Part shown: piece by piece, positions 34,793 to 43,270 of the stretch | How positions within the stretch are numbered: position 1 is the first letter of the stretch | Layout of the letters: each line of letters opens with the position of its first letter | NCBI GenBank assembly: GCA_903902855.1 | Contig: CAIUWK010000102.1 | Span: 1-64,000 of the forward strand | Direction of reading: 5' to 3' | Source: an uncultured Geobacter sp. | Lineage (GTDB): Bacteria > Desulfobacterota > Desulfuromonadia > Geobacterales > CAIOGM01 | DNA length: 64,000 nt | Notes under the pieces: model-generated | Told to the model about the DNA's origin: nothing | Databases searched by the model: none | Seen by the model: the letters and a program-made list of their open reading frames with translations, nothing else | Translations under genes and position numbers: made by a program

Positions 34793-36313
34793 ATGTCTCT
34801 CACAATGAACTACCGCAGTAAGCTTATCACATTCCTCTTGATACTCCTCTGGGGGGTATCCGGCGTAGAGGCATCACCGATTACCGATGGCCTCTCTTTC
34901 CCGCTTTCTCTTGAGAGCTATAAAGACACGGGAATGACCGACCTTCTGGCCATTCTCACCCACCGCATAGAGGTCGAACCGCTGAATCTATGGGCATCGC
35001 TTCTGTTTCTGGGGGCGGTGGTTCATACCTTCTTCACAGCCTGGTTTCATCGCCTTGCCAGCTCATTGGAACGCCGACACAGGGGAGAGCTTCGTGCGAG
35101 GGGAGAAGAGACACCCGACATCACCGTCGTGGCCTGCGGTACGGCACGGCTCTGTCACTTCCTGGGGGAGGTCGAGGCTGTGTTCGGGATCTGGGTGATC
35201 CCCCTGCTCCTGATGCTCACGGCCGCCATCGGCCTGAAACCGGCTCTGGAGTATGTGGAAAAAGGGGTCACTTACGACGAGGTACTCTTCGTCGTGGTCA
35301 TCATGGCCATCTCGTCAACCCGTCCGATCCTGCAACTGGCCGAACAATGTCTTGCGGTTTTTGCCCGTATGGGGGGTAACCGGACTCAGGCATGGTGGTT
35401 TTCCATCCTGACGGTGGGGCCGCTGCTCGGGTCGCTCATCACCGAACCGGCAGCAATGACCATCTCTGCCCTGCTCCTGGGGAGGCGTTTCTATGCTCTC
35501 AAGCCTTCCCCCCGCTTTGCCTACGCCACCCTTGGCCTCCTCTTCGTCAATATCTCCGTCGGCGGTACGCTCACCAACTTCGCGGCACCACCGGTATTGA
35601 TGGTGACCGCCCCCTGGGGCTGGGACACCGTCTACATGATGACCCATTTCGGATGGATAGCAGTCGTGGGAATAGTACTCAGTAACGCTCTTTATTTCCT
35701 TTTGTTCAGAAAGGAGTTCACAACGCTTCAACCAGCAGTTGTTGCCGACACCCCTAAGGAGCTTCTCCGACCGATCCCGGTTTGGGTCACTGCTATCCAT
35801 CTATTTTTCATGGCATCTGCGGTCTACAACGTTCATCGTCCGGCGCTGCTGGTGGGAAGCTTTCTCTTCTTTCTGGCCTTCTTCGAGGTAACCGAGGATT
35901 ATCAGGATACCTTTCAACTCCGCTCTCCCATCCTGGTGGGGTTCTTCCTGGCCGGGCTGGTGATCCATGGGGGACTTCAGCAGTGGTGGATCGCGCCGGT
36001 TCTGGGGGGGCTGAACGAACTCCCCCTGATGTTTGGTGCCCTCGGGCTCACTGCGGTGAATGACAATGCGGCCATTACCTTCCTCGCTACACTCGTGCCC
36101 AACATGACCGAATCCATGAAACATGCCGTCATGTCTGGTGCAGTAATAGGTGGGGGGCTGACCGTGATCGCCAATGCGCCAAATCCCGCCGGCCAGTCCA
36201 TCCTTGGGGATTATTTTCAGGACGGAATCTCGCCTCTGGGATTGCTGCTGGGGGCACTCGCCCCCACAGCATTGATGTGCGTCTGCTTTATCCTGCTTCC
36301 CCAAGCTGGCTGA
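34793..36313 (+). CDS. Putative Na+/H+ antiporter
   Basis: The 506-residue inner membrane protein has an N-terminal signal-like segment and about eleven hydrophobic helices. It resembles the Pfam 'putative Na+/H+ antiporter' family (PF07399), with helix signatures TEPAAMTISALLLG, GGTLTNFAAPPVLMV, VNDNAAITFLATL and NAPNPAGQSILG. It would exchange sodium for protons across the inner membrane. Starts at 34793 or 34805 are both possible (AAGG lies before either). It overlaps no neighbour and follows ppk2 closely. Confidence 0.85.
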   Translation: MSLTMNYRSKLITFLLILLWGVSGVEASPITDGLSFPLSLESYKDTGMTDLLAILTHRIEVEPLNLWASLLFLGAVVHTFFTAWFHRLASSLERRHRGELRARGEETPDITVVACGTARLCHFLGEVEAVFGIWVIPLLLMLTAAIGLKPALEYVEKGVTYDEVLFVVVIMAISSTRPILQLAEQCLAVFARMGGNRTQAWWFSILTVGPLLGSLITEPAAMTISALLLGRRFYALKPSPRFAYATLGLLFVNISVGGTLTNFAAPPVLMVTAPWGWDTVYMMTHFGWIAVVGIVLSNALYFLLFRKEFTTLQPAVVADTPKELLRPIPVWVTAIHLFFMASAVYNVHRPALLVGSFLFFLAFFEVTEDYQDTFQLRSPILVGFFLAGLVIHGGLQQWWIAPVLGGLNELPLMFGALGLTAVNDNAAITFLATLVPNMTESMKHAVMSGAVIGGGLTVIANAPNPAGQSILGDYFQDGISPLGLLLGALAPTALMCVCFILLPQAG

Positions 36314-36357
36314 CCCCACCCGACGGCAACGTCAGTCTCTCCGGGAATCGAAAAAAT

Positions 36358-36660
36358 TCAGTTAATCAGGGGGGAGTCGTAGTCGGCCGAAACGATAGCG
36401 GAGCAGACGGAACGCATGTGAGGGAGGATGGTTCCGGCATGATAGGGGTCGATCTGATAGGCCTTGAGTTCTTCCAGAGAGTCTAACCGGGTTACGAGAG
36501 CTATATCGTAGGAACGCTCGGAGCGGACGAGATCAACCCCCACTTCCAGGTAGCGAAGTTGCGGAACCTTACCTTCCATGCTGAGCAACAGCTCACGGGT
36601 AGTGGTGATTGTGTCGGGACGAGGGTCGATGAGCTTAAACAGGACGATGTGTGTGATCAT
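36358..36660 (-). CDS. Stress-responsive alpha/beta barrel (Dabb) protein
   Basis: The 100-residue protein begins MITHIVLFKL and has YLEVGVDLVRSERSYDIALV then YQIDPYH, the standard pattern of the Dabb dimeric barrel family. Members are small cytoplasmic proteins of mostly unknown catalytic role, some acting as cyclases. AAGGAG precedes the ATG by 6 bases. It is convergent with the antiporter and divergent from the zinc finger gene. Confidence 0.9.
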   Translation of the reverse strand: MITHIVLFKLIDPRPDTITTTRELLLSMEGKVPQLRYLEVGVDLVRSERSYDIALVTRLDSLEELKAYQIDPYHAGTILPHMRSVCSAIVSADYDSPLIN

Positions 36661-36887
36661 GGGCTGCTCCTTCTGCTGGGGATGAAATTCCTACTGACTT
36701 TGTATCCGAGGAAGACGCAGGTGTCAATGCCGGATACTCTTCCGGCTCCGCTACCGGCGCTCTGAGATCGACTGCCGCATAAAAAAACTCATAGAATCAC
36801 CGATTAAATATAATTACATGCCACGATCAATCTGTTACTCTATAACAAATCCTCAACAGATCCTGATAACTTTTGGAGGAGTGGCCC

Positions 36888-37187
36888 ATGTCCAACGCTT
36901 TTGAAGATCGGGAGAAAGCCCTGGAAAACGAGTATATTTACCGGCACGAAAACGAAGTTATCCGGAGGACAAAAGCAGAATCCCGAGAAAAGGTAATACG
37001 TGAGCTGTGTAAAAATCGGTGTCCCAAGTGCGGAGACCCCATCGTACCGGTAACCTTCCGTGGCGTACCGCTTGACCGCTGCCCCGGTTGCGGAGGAGTC
37101 TGGCTTGGCCCTGACGACTTGCGGATTTTTGCCTCCAAGGACCACCGAACCTGGTTTGAGCAGTGGTTCATGAATGAGAACGGATAG
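36888..37187 (+). CDS. TFIIB-type zinc finger protein
   Basis: The ATG at 36888 has GGAGGAG upstream. The 99-residue product has a charged helical N-terminus, then CPKCGDPIVPVTFRGVPLDR and CPGCGGVWLG. These two CxxC pairs form the zf-TFIIB/'transcription factor zinc-finger' ribbon with the GVWLD-like ending typical of the family. The function of these small bacterial proteins is not established. The next gene starts 3 bases after its stop, indicating coupling. Confidence 0.85.
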   Translation: MSNAFEDREKALENEYIYRHENEVIRRTKAESREKVIRELCKNRCPKCGDPIVPVTFRGVPLDRCPGCGGVWLGPDDLRIFASKDHRTWFEQWFMNENG

Positions 37188-37190
37188 CCA

Positions 37191-37499
37191 TTGAAACCTC
37201 TACTCTTCTTTCTCCTTCTTGCGTTTCTGGGTACCGCTTCGGTCATAAAGCCTGACCAACTCTCCCATGAAAAAAAGATTTACGAGACGGCAATCGGCTC
37301 GTCCGCGCCGCCGGCAGCGGAACTTTATCGCCTTCCGGAGTGGGAGGAACTGAAGTTCCGGGATTTCTATTTTTGCACGGCAACACAGAGCAAAGGACGC
37401 AACTCCATTGTAACCTTCGGTTTTTTCCGTTACATCAAGGTGCTGGATACAGCGTGGTGGTCGAGCCCCTTGGGCAAGAAATCGGTACCGCAGGAGTGA
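37191..37499 (+). CDS. Small exported hypothetical protein (DUF4359-like)
   Basis: It starts at TTG directly after the zinc finger gene. The 102-residue product has a signal peptide (MKPLLFFLLLAFLGTASV). The mature part (LKFRDFYFCTATQS...IVTFGFFRYIKV) resembles the short DUF4359 pattern of exported proteins. Assignment is tentative. It is probably translated together with its upstream neighbour. Confidence 0.5.
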   Translation: MKPLLFFLLLAFLGTASVIKPDQLSHEKKIYETAIGSSAPPAAELYRLPEWEELKFRDFYFCTATQSKGRNSIVTFGFFRYIKVLDTAWWSSPLGKKSVPQE

Positions 37500-37566
37500 C
37501 GACCACGTTTCCCCTTGAAACGCTTCGTCGACTCTTCATCGCCATCAACCTTCCGGAGTATCCCCT

Positions 37567-38343
37567 CTGTTCCTCCTAAAAAAAATAGTCAGCGCAGCCA
37601 TTCTTCCTCCCGGCTGCCTCATCATCATCCTTTTCAGCGCCGGGTTCTGGCTGCTCTGCCACCGACGTCGCTCTTGCGGACTCTTTATCATGATGATGGG
37701 ACTCATCCTCTGGGGGCTGTCTCTGTGCCCGGTTGCAAACCATCTCATGAAAGGGTTGGAAGATGGGGTAACGATCCCGGCTCGACTCAGTGGTGATGTC
37801 ATAATTCTTCTGGGAGGAGGGGTTAACGATGGTGTTCAAGACCTTACGGGGATCGGGGTGCCGTCCGATGACATGATGTCACGCATCGTCACTGCGGTGC
37901 GTGCCCAGAAGCGGATGGGAGTGCCGGTGATCGTGAGCGGCGGCGCGCCGGAAGAAACCGGCACCCCTGAGGCATGGATCGTGCGGCGGTTCTTGCAGGA
38001 TCTGGGAGTACCACCGGTCAAAATCCTCACGGAAGAGCAGAGCAAGGATACCGTGGAGAATGCCCGGTATGTTTCAGAGATCTGTGCCCGACGCGGCTTC
38101 CATCGTCCCCTTCTGGTGACCTCCGGCTATCACATGAAGCAGGCGTGCCTGTTATTTCAACGGTTTCACCTCAGGGTCACTCCGCTACCGGCAAGTTTAC
38201 GATACAATGGTCGTAGCGAGATCACCCTCTACACCTTTCTACCATCGGTCATGTATCTTGCGACTACGGTGACCGCGCTACACGAACAACTGGGACTCTT
38301 GTTTTATCGCCGGCACCTGACAGACCCTCAACCGGGAAAGTAA
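37567..38343 (+). CDS. YdcF/DUF218 family membrane protein, apparent CTG start
   Basis: The first in-frame ATG (37690) would remove the N-terminal membrane region. Reading upstream gives LFLLKKIVSAAILPPGCLI followed by a hydrophobic stretch and RRRS, exactly how YdcF-type proteins begin. The only plausible initiator is CTG at 37567, 8 bases after GGAG (37555-37558). The DUF218 core is clear: DVIILLGGGV, VIVSGGAPE, EEQSKDTVENARYV, LLVTSGYHMKQA. ElyC/SanA/YdcF relatives act in envelope maintenance. The gene ends before a bidirectional terminator. Confidence 0.75.
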   Translation: MFLLKKIVSAAILPPGCLIIILFSAGFWLLCHRRRSCGLFIMMMGLILWGLSLCPVANHLMKGLEDGVTIPARLSGDVIILLGGGVNDGVQDLTGIGVPSDDMMSRIVTAVRAQKRMGVPVIVSGGAPEETGTPEAWIVRRFLQDLGVPPVKILTEEQSKDTVENARYVSEICARRGFHRPLLVTSGYHMKQACLLFQRFHLRVTPLPASLRYNGRSEITLYTFLPSVMYLATTVTALHEQLGLLFYRRHLTDPQPGK

Positions 38344-38379
38344 GATATGCCGGATCGGATTCTTGAATTTCAGAGATAA

Positions 38380-38417
38380 GCACGAAAAAGGCGACCATCA
38401 GGTCGCCTTTTTCGTGC
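38380..38417. terminator. Bidirectional terminator
   Basis: GCACGAAAAAGGCGACC (38380-38396), ATCA loop, then GGTCGCCTTTTTCGTGC (38401-38417). The perfect 17-bp stem contains A and T tracts, ending both the YdcF-like gene and the PEP-CTERM gene. Confidence 0.93.
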
Positions 38418-38441
38418 TACAGATAGTATGAACTATGCATA

Positions 38442-39401
38442 TCAGCTACGGCTACGACGTCTCACCACCAATAACCCGGCAAGACCTGCGCCTACCAGGA
38501 CAATGGTAGCAGGCTCGGGGACCAAAGGAGCTTTAATAGACGGCGTGATGATGGATGAATCCACCAAGATCAAGACATCGTTGTAGTCATCATCCCCCAA
38601 AGTAGTCCCATATTCAGGGTGCAATGGGTTATAGGATGCTGTCGCAGAGCGATCTTTAAAACCGATGAGCATGGCATTTGCCCCAAACGTATGCGTCAAA
38701 GTACCACCCGACGGATCCGCATACGTATACGTCAAACCTGCAAGTTCCGGAAGGGCGTAACCAATCAGGTGATCATATCCGTCGGCATTGAGAAATGCCT
38801 CCGAGTAATACGTAGTGGTCTTACCAGTTCTCCAATCGGTACTATCAATGTACCACCCCATGGTATTAGCCGGTGCAACAAAGTTTGCGACCTTATTAAA
38901 CGGATCTGCTGCAGTACCTGACCCGTACATACTGAAATCTTGTCCGGTACTCCCCACTGACGGGTATTTAACAATTGATGGATTTGATGTTTCCGGAGTC
39001 CTGAGATAATAGCCTAGTTTATTGGTGTTCATCGCCGCGCTGCCGAGGATGATAAAAGAGATCTGTGATGCTTTTTCAGAATTGAATGCACTATTTGTAC
39101 TAATCAGAGCAGTATCAAGCTGCTCGTTTCTCGTAAGGGGTGTGGTTGACGGAGTTCCCAGAGTTGTCGAAGCGTTCAGATTGGTGTTTAACGTGTTTAC
39201 GACCTTGTAGAAATCCATATTGGTCCCCGTCATCTGGGGCGTTGGGGTTCCATTAGCAGCGTTGCCGTTGTATGTAATCGGATTTCCATTGATGTCCTTA
39301 AGTGTTTCCGACATCATCGCATCAAATACTAACGCATGAGCTGCGCCACCCGTTCCAAGAATTACACCCATCGCCAGAATGGCAAGAGATTTCCTATTCA
39401 T
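38442..39401 (-). CDS. PEP-CTERM exported protein with DUF4114-like motif
   Basis: The 319-residue protein has a signal peptide (LAILAMGVILGTGGAAHA) and the complete sorting tail LVPEPATIVLVGAGLAGLLV plus VRRRSRS. The PEP motif, hydrophobic helix and basic end mark it for exosortase-dependent processing and surface or extracellular matrix placement. Near the C-terminus, GDDDYNDVLILVD matches the calcium-loop-like motif of DUF4114 domains. The middle is rich in N, T and G, as in extracellular adhesins. GAGAGGT 8 bases upstream supports the start. No exosortase gene is in the window. Confidence 0.88.
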   Translation of the reverse strand: MNRKSLAILAMGVILGTGGAAHALVFDAMMSETLKDINGNPITYNGNAANGTPTPQMTGTNMDFYKVVNTLNTNLNASTTLGTPSTTPLTRNEQLDTALISTNSAFNSEKASQISFIILGSAAMNTNKLGYYLRTPETSNPSIVKYPSVGSTGQDFSMYGSGTAADPFNKVANFVAPANTMGWYIDSTDWRTGKTTTYYSEAFLNADGYDHLIGYALPELAGLTYTYADPSGGTLTHTFGANAMLIGFKDRSATASYNPLHPEYGTTLGDDDYNDVLILVDSSIITPSIKAPLVPEPATIVLVGAGLAGLLVVRRRSRS

Positions 39402-39526
39402 TGTTCATACCTCTCATGATTAAAATAAAGGAGTAGCAAGAAACATAACTGCAATATGTGTGCCATCAGTTCTCATCCTCGGACACCGACTAAGGTGCTG
39501 AAATGACGTCACGTAATAGTATATAG

Positions 39527-39572
39527 CTGTAAAGTATTCCGACACATTGCGAAGTGACTGTAAAGTATTCCG
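39527..39572 (+). repeat. Two direct copies of a 15-base repeat
   Basis: CTGTAAAGTATTCCG occurs at 39527-39541 and 39558-39572, 31 bases apart. It lies in the otherwise empty 236-base gap between the PEP-CTERM gene and the end of oleD. Spaced short repeats like this are seen at ends of some insertion sequences, so a remnant end is possible. No transposase is nearby. Confidence 0.5.
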
Positions 39573-39637
39573 TCAATTTTGGCAACAACAATCCGCGAAA
39601 GAACCGACAAACATCGTGCGTTCCAACGAGGATAAGG

Positions 39638-40636
39638 TTATAGCACCTGTTTTTCTTTCAACCACTTATGGAGCATTACGAACCCCTCCTCCAGTGAAAC
39701 CTTCGGCTCATAATTGAGATCCCGACGGGCCGCAGCAAGTGTGAACCAGTGTGCAGTGGCAAGTTCCCGAGCCACAAAACGGGTCATCGGCGGCTCCCCT
39801 GATAGCTGGAGGATGCTCCAAAGCGTTTCACAAACGACGCCGGCCAGAGAGGCCATTCCTGGAGACACAGTTTGAGTCACCGGGGGAAGAGCGGCAGCGG
39901 CGAGAATACGGTTCACCATCTCCCAAAGAGGGATCGGCTCCCCGTTGGTTATGAAATAGCTCTTCCCCGCCACCTCTGATCCGGGAAAAAGCCGGTCTCC
40001 AGCCAGAAGGTGAGCCTGGGCGGCATTATCCACGTAAACGGTATCAACCAGGCAGGGACGATCTCCGATCCGCCGGAGTCTTCGTGCGCGGGCCTTCGCC
40101 AGGAGACGCGGGACCAGATGATTATCACCGGGGCCCCAGATGAGATGAGGGCGAAGCGAGACAGTGGCAAGAGAGGACGAGTTTGCCGCCAGAACCATCT
40201 GTTCCGCCATGGCCTTGGTCCGGGGATAATGAGCCTCGTAGCGGGAAGGATAAGGAAGCGATTCGTCCCCGCCTTCCACGTCCCGGCCATCGAAGATCAC
40301 ACTGGGGGAGCTGGTGTAGACGAGCCGTTGGATGCCGTGGGCCCGGCAGGCCGCAAAGACGTTCTCCGTACCGGTAACATTCGCCTGATAAAACTCCTGA
40401 TATGGCCCCCAGATGCCGGCCTTGGCCGCCACATGGAAGACGATATCGCACCCACTCGCAGCACAAAAGAGCGCGTCCCGTTCCGTCAGGTCACCCCGGA
40501 ACTGTTGAACTCCGAGCTTGGCCAGCCCCGGATGTTCGCCCCGGGAGAAGCTCCGCACCTCATCTCCCCGCTCAAGGAGCTGCCGCACGATTACCCCCCC
40601 CAGAAAACCGCCGCCACCGGTGACCAGGACCTTCAC
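39638..40636 (-). CDS. oleD: OleD: NAD(P)H-dependent 2-alkyl-3-ketoalkanoate reductase
   Basis: This 332-residue short-chain dehydrogenase/epimerase-type enzyme has the Rossmann motif TGGGGFLGG (7-15) and the catalytic Y-x3-K in HYPRTKAMAE (about 140). In the olefin pathway OleD reduces the 2-alkyl-3-keto acid made by OleA to the beta-hydroxy acid. Sterol-dehydrogenase-like relatives share this fold, so the assignment leans on the adjacent oleA, oleB and oleC. It overlaps the end of oleC by 4 bases (ATGA) and is the last gene of the seven-gene run. Confidence 0.88.
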   Translation of the reverse strand: MKVLVTGGGGFLGGVIVRQLLERGDEVRSFSRGEHPGLAKLGVQQFRGDLTERDALFCAASGCDIVFHVAAKAGIWGPYQEFYQANVTGTENVFAACRAHGIQRLVYTSSPSVIFDGRDVEGGDESLPYPSRYEAHYPRTKAMAEQMVLAANSSSLATVSLRPHLIWGPGDNHLVPRLLAKARARRLRRIGDRPCLVDTVYVDNAAQAHLLAGDRLFPGSEVAGKSYFITNGEPIPLWEMVNRILAAAALPPVTQTVSPGMASLAGVVCETLWSILQLSGEPPMTRFVARELATAHWFTLAAARRDLNYEPKVSLEEGFVMLHKWLKEKQVL

Positions 40637-42273
40637 CTGATTTTTCCTGACGCCCAGACGGCGAGCTTTTCCCTAAAGATTTTCGCGTTATGCCGAATGT
40701 CCACGGGAAAGGCAGGATGAAAGAGGATATCCCTGATTTCCCGGGTATGGGGATAGCCGCTCCCCAGTTCCAGCAGCTCCTGACGAACCCGCTCCTGCTC
40801 TGACTTCCCCTTCCCCGCTTCCAACTCCACGCAGAGCACAGGGTGCTGTGCCCCTTTTTCCCCAATGCCGACCAGGGCGGTGCGAAGGACCTCCGGATGT
40901 GTATTAAAGACCCCTTCCACCGGAATGGTGTAGAAGGTTTCCCTGTCGGTCTCAACCCGATGGGACTTTCGGCCGCAGAACCAGACTCTGCCGCTCTTGT
41001 CCTTATACCCCACATCCCCCATCCGGTGCCAGACTCCACCGTCAGGGTCGGGAATCTTGGCCACCCGGGTCGCCTCAGGACGGTTCAGGTAGGCGTGACT
41101 CACCTGCGGTCCCAGCACAACAATCTCCCCCACCTCAAAAGGGGGGAGGTCCAGCCCGTCATCCCACAGGTCGATGGGATCGTCGCTGACAGGGATGATC
41201 GCCAACCAGATCCCCTCAACCGGCATCCCGACACAGACCCCCAGCCCCTTGTCGGTCATTCGTCCGGTTTCAGCAAGTATCTCGTTGCTGCCGATGGAGC
41301 AGACAGGGAGGGCCTCGGTGGCACCGTAGGGGGTGAAGATCTCCGCATCATCGGGGAGGAGTGCCGCGAAACGCTCCAGCACCGAGGCCGGAACCGGCGC
41401 TCCCGCCGAGATGACCCGCTTGAGATGGGGGAGAGTGGTTCCCTTGGCGGCGCCCTGGCGACCGATCTTGTTCAGCAGGGCCGGAGAGCCGAACATGGTG
41501 GTGGCGCAGTATTCGGCGGCAGGCCCCAGAATCCGGGAAGGATCCACCGATCCCGGGCGGGTAAAATCCATCTCCGGGATCAGGGCGGTCATCCCCAAGG
41601 CCGGAGCAAAGAGGGCGAAGAGAGGAAATGTAGGAAGATCAATCTCCCCAGGCCGGATGTCGTACAGCTCACGCAGAGCATTCACTTGGGCCGCAAAGGT
41701 GCCGTGGGTATAGATCGCCCCCTTGGGGGGACCGGTACTCCCGCTGGTGAAGAGTATGGCTGCCGTGTCGTCCCGTAGCGTGTCAACCGGCGCAAAGGAT
41801 GGATCACTCTTTTTGGCTTTACGGATTTCAGAGAGCGGAACCCCTCCCCAGATCCGTCCCCCCCCCACTGTTACCAGGATGCGGACACTCTTACGCCCCC
41901 ACCCCAGGAGTCGCCGGGCCAGATGGGCCTTGGGGATGCCGATGAATGCCTCCGGTTCGGCCTCGGCCAGACATCCCTTCATGTTCTTTGCCCCGATCCC
42001 CGGATCGATGAAGACCGGCACGGCGCCGGCCTTGAACAGGGCAAAGGTGACGCTGAAGAGCTCCGGTGACGGAGGAACCAGGAGCGCCACCCGCATGCCG
42101 CGACAGATACCGATACGGCCGAAACCTTGAGCTATCCGGTCGCTTTCCTCATCCAGTTCGTGAAAAGTCAGGCTGCGTTTTTCCTGGGGAAAGATGATGG
42201 CGGGCGTATCCGGCTGGAGCCGGGCCATCTCGGTCAGGGGAAGGGAGATATTGACGATGTGGGAGTGGGGCAT
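40633..42273 (-). CDS. oleC: OleC: beta-lactone synthetase (AMP-dependent)
   Basis: The 546-residue acyl-adenylating enzyme has the P-loop ILFTSGSTGPPKGAIYTHG (about 175-193), TPYGATEALP, and GDVGYKDKSGRVWFCGR in the C-terminal hinge region. OleC activates the syn/anti beta-hydroxy acid with ATP and closes it to a beta-lactone. General fatty acyl-CoA ligases look similar, but length and gene context (oleB before, oleD after) favour OleC. The ribosome site is weak. A 106-base gap separates it from oleB, the only sizeable gap in the operon. Confidence 0.88.
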   Translation of the reverse strand: MPHSHIVNISLPLTEMARLQPDTPAIIFPQEKRSLTFHELDEESDRIAQGFGRIGICRGMRVALLVPPSPELFSVTFALFKAGAVPVFIDPGIGAKNMKGCLAEAEPEAFIGIPKAHLARRLLGWGRKSVRILVTVGGGRIWGGVPLSEIRKAKKSDPSFAPVDTLRDDTAAILFTSGSTGPPKGAIYTHGTFAAQVNALRELYDIRPGEIDLPTFPLFALFAPALGMTALIPEMDFTRPGSVDPSRILGPAAEYCATTMFGSPALLNKIGRQGAAKGTTLPHLKRVISAGAPVPASVLERFAALLPDDAEIFTPYGATEALPVCSIGSNEILAETGRMTDKGLGVCVGMPVEGIWLAIIPVSDDPIDLWDDGLDLPPFEVGEIVVLGPQVSHAYLNRPEATRVAKIPDPDGGVWHRMGDVGYKDKSGRVWFCGRKSHRVETDRETFYTIPVEGVFNTHPEVLRTALVGIGEKGAQHPVLCVELEAGKGKSEQERVRQELLELGSGYPHTREIRDILFHPAFPVDIRHNAKIFREKLAVWASGKIR

Positions 42274-42379
42274 GGCGAATCCAGGGGAATGAAGTTGATC
42301 ATAAGTGAATTCAACGGGTTTAGACTGCGGAACTCAAGGATACAGCTTGGGGTGAGGGACGAACCCCAACGGGCACTAT

Positions 42380-43270
42380 TCACTCTTCAGTCCTCTCCAG
42401 AAATGCCGAGATCAACGGAAGCACCTCATCCCTGGCATCCTCAAGGATGTAGTGCCCGCAATCGGGGAACCGGTGAATTTCGGCTTCGGGAAAGCGCTTT
42501 TCCCATTGGGTCAAAAAATGGCGATCAAAAACAAAATCCAGCTCCCCCCAGCAGATGAGGATGGGGAGTTTTTTGAACCGATCGATGCCGTCGGCGATGG
42601 AGGTGACCAGATCATAACCGCGGTCACCCGGCTCCAGCGGGATATCCTGCACGAAACGCAAGGTGGCGATACGGTTCTGCCAGGAATCATAGGGGAGCTG
42701 ATAGAGATGGCGCAGCTCCCCGCTCATGGGGTTACGCTTGCACCCCACGTACGAGGCAGCCAGACTGAAGGCGTTGAAACCGCGCACCAGGAGCGAACCG
42801 ATAAAGGTATCCCGGCAGATCTTCAATGCCAGGGGAAACTGCTTGACTTTGGGAAGGTGGAACGCGCCGGTATTGAGCATCACCAGCCGCCTGATCCGCT
42901 CCGGGTACCGCACAGCATAGGCCATGCCGATCATCCCCCCCCAGTCATGCAGCACCAGGGTGATCTTCTCCCGAATTTCCAGATGCTCCAGCAACTGCTC
43001 CAGGTCGTCCACCCGGCGGGAAAGGGTGTAGTCGTACCGGTCATCCCCCGGCTTATCCGACAACCCGCACCCAATGTGGTCGGGGACGATGCAGCGGTAA
43101 CGGTCGCGCAGGGCCAGGACGAGATTGCGATAGTAGAAGGACCAGGATGGATTGCCATGCACCATCACCACCGGCAACCCTTCACCTTCGTCCAGGAAGT
43201 GGTAGTTAAGACCACCAAGATCCAGGCTCTTGCCCGTAAAGGGATACTCTCTTTTCAGGTCAGATGACAT
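42380..43270 (-). CDS. oleB: OleB: beta-lactone decarboxylase
   Basis: This 296-residue alpha/beta hydrolase of the haloalkane dehalogenase group has HGNPSWSFYYRN (oxyanion region, about 40-51), nucleophile Asp in VLHDWGGMIG (about 111) and catalytic His in FPDCGHYILED (about 272). OleB removes CO2 from the beta-lactone to give the cis-olefin. By itself it could be mistaken for a dehalogenase. The tight position directly after oleA makes OleB far more likely. Its ATG immediately follows the oleA stop. Confidence 0.9.
   Translation of the reverse strand: MSSDLKREYPFTGKSLDLGGLNYHFLDEGEGLPVVMVHGNPSWSFYYRNLVLALRDRYRCIVPDHIGCGLSDKPGDDRYDYTLSRRVDDLEQLLEHLEIREKITLVLHDWGGMIGMAYAVRYPERIRRLVMLNTGAFHLPKVKQFPLALKICRDTFIGSLLVRGFNAFSLAASYVGCKRNPMSGELRHLYQLPYDSWQNRIATLRFVQDIPLEPGDRGYDLVTSIADGIDRFKKLPILICWGELDFVFDRHFLTQWEKRFPEAEIHRFPDCGHYILEDARDEVLPLISAFLERTEE

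Noticed and set aside
42380-43270. Haloalkane dehalogenase
   Set aside because: The Asp nucleophile fold fits, but the position between oleA and oleC makes OleB the better call.
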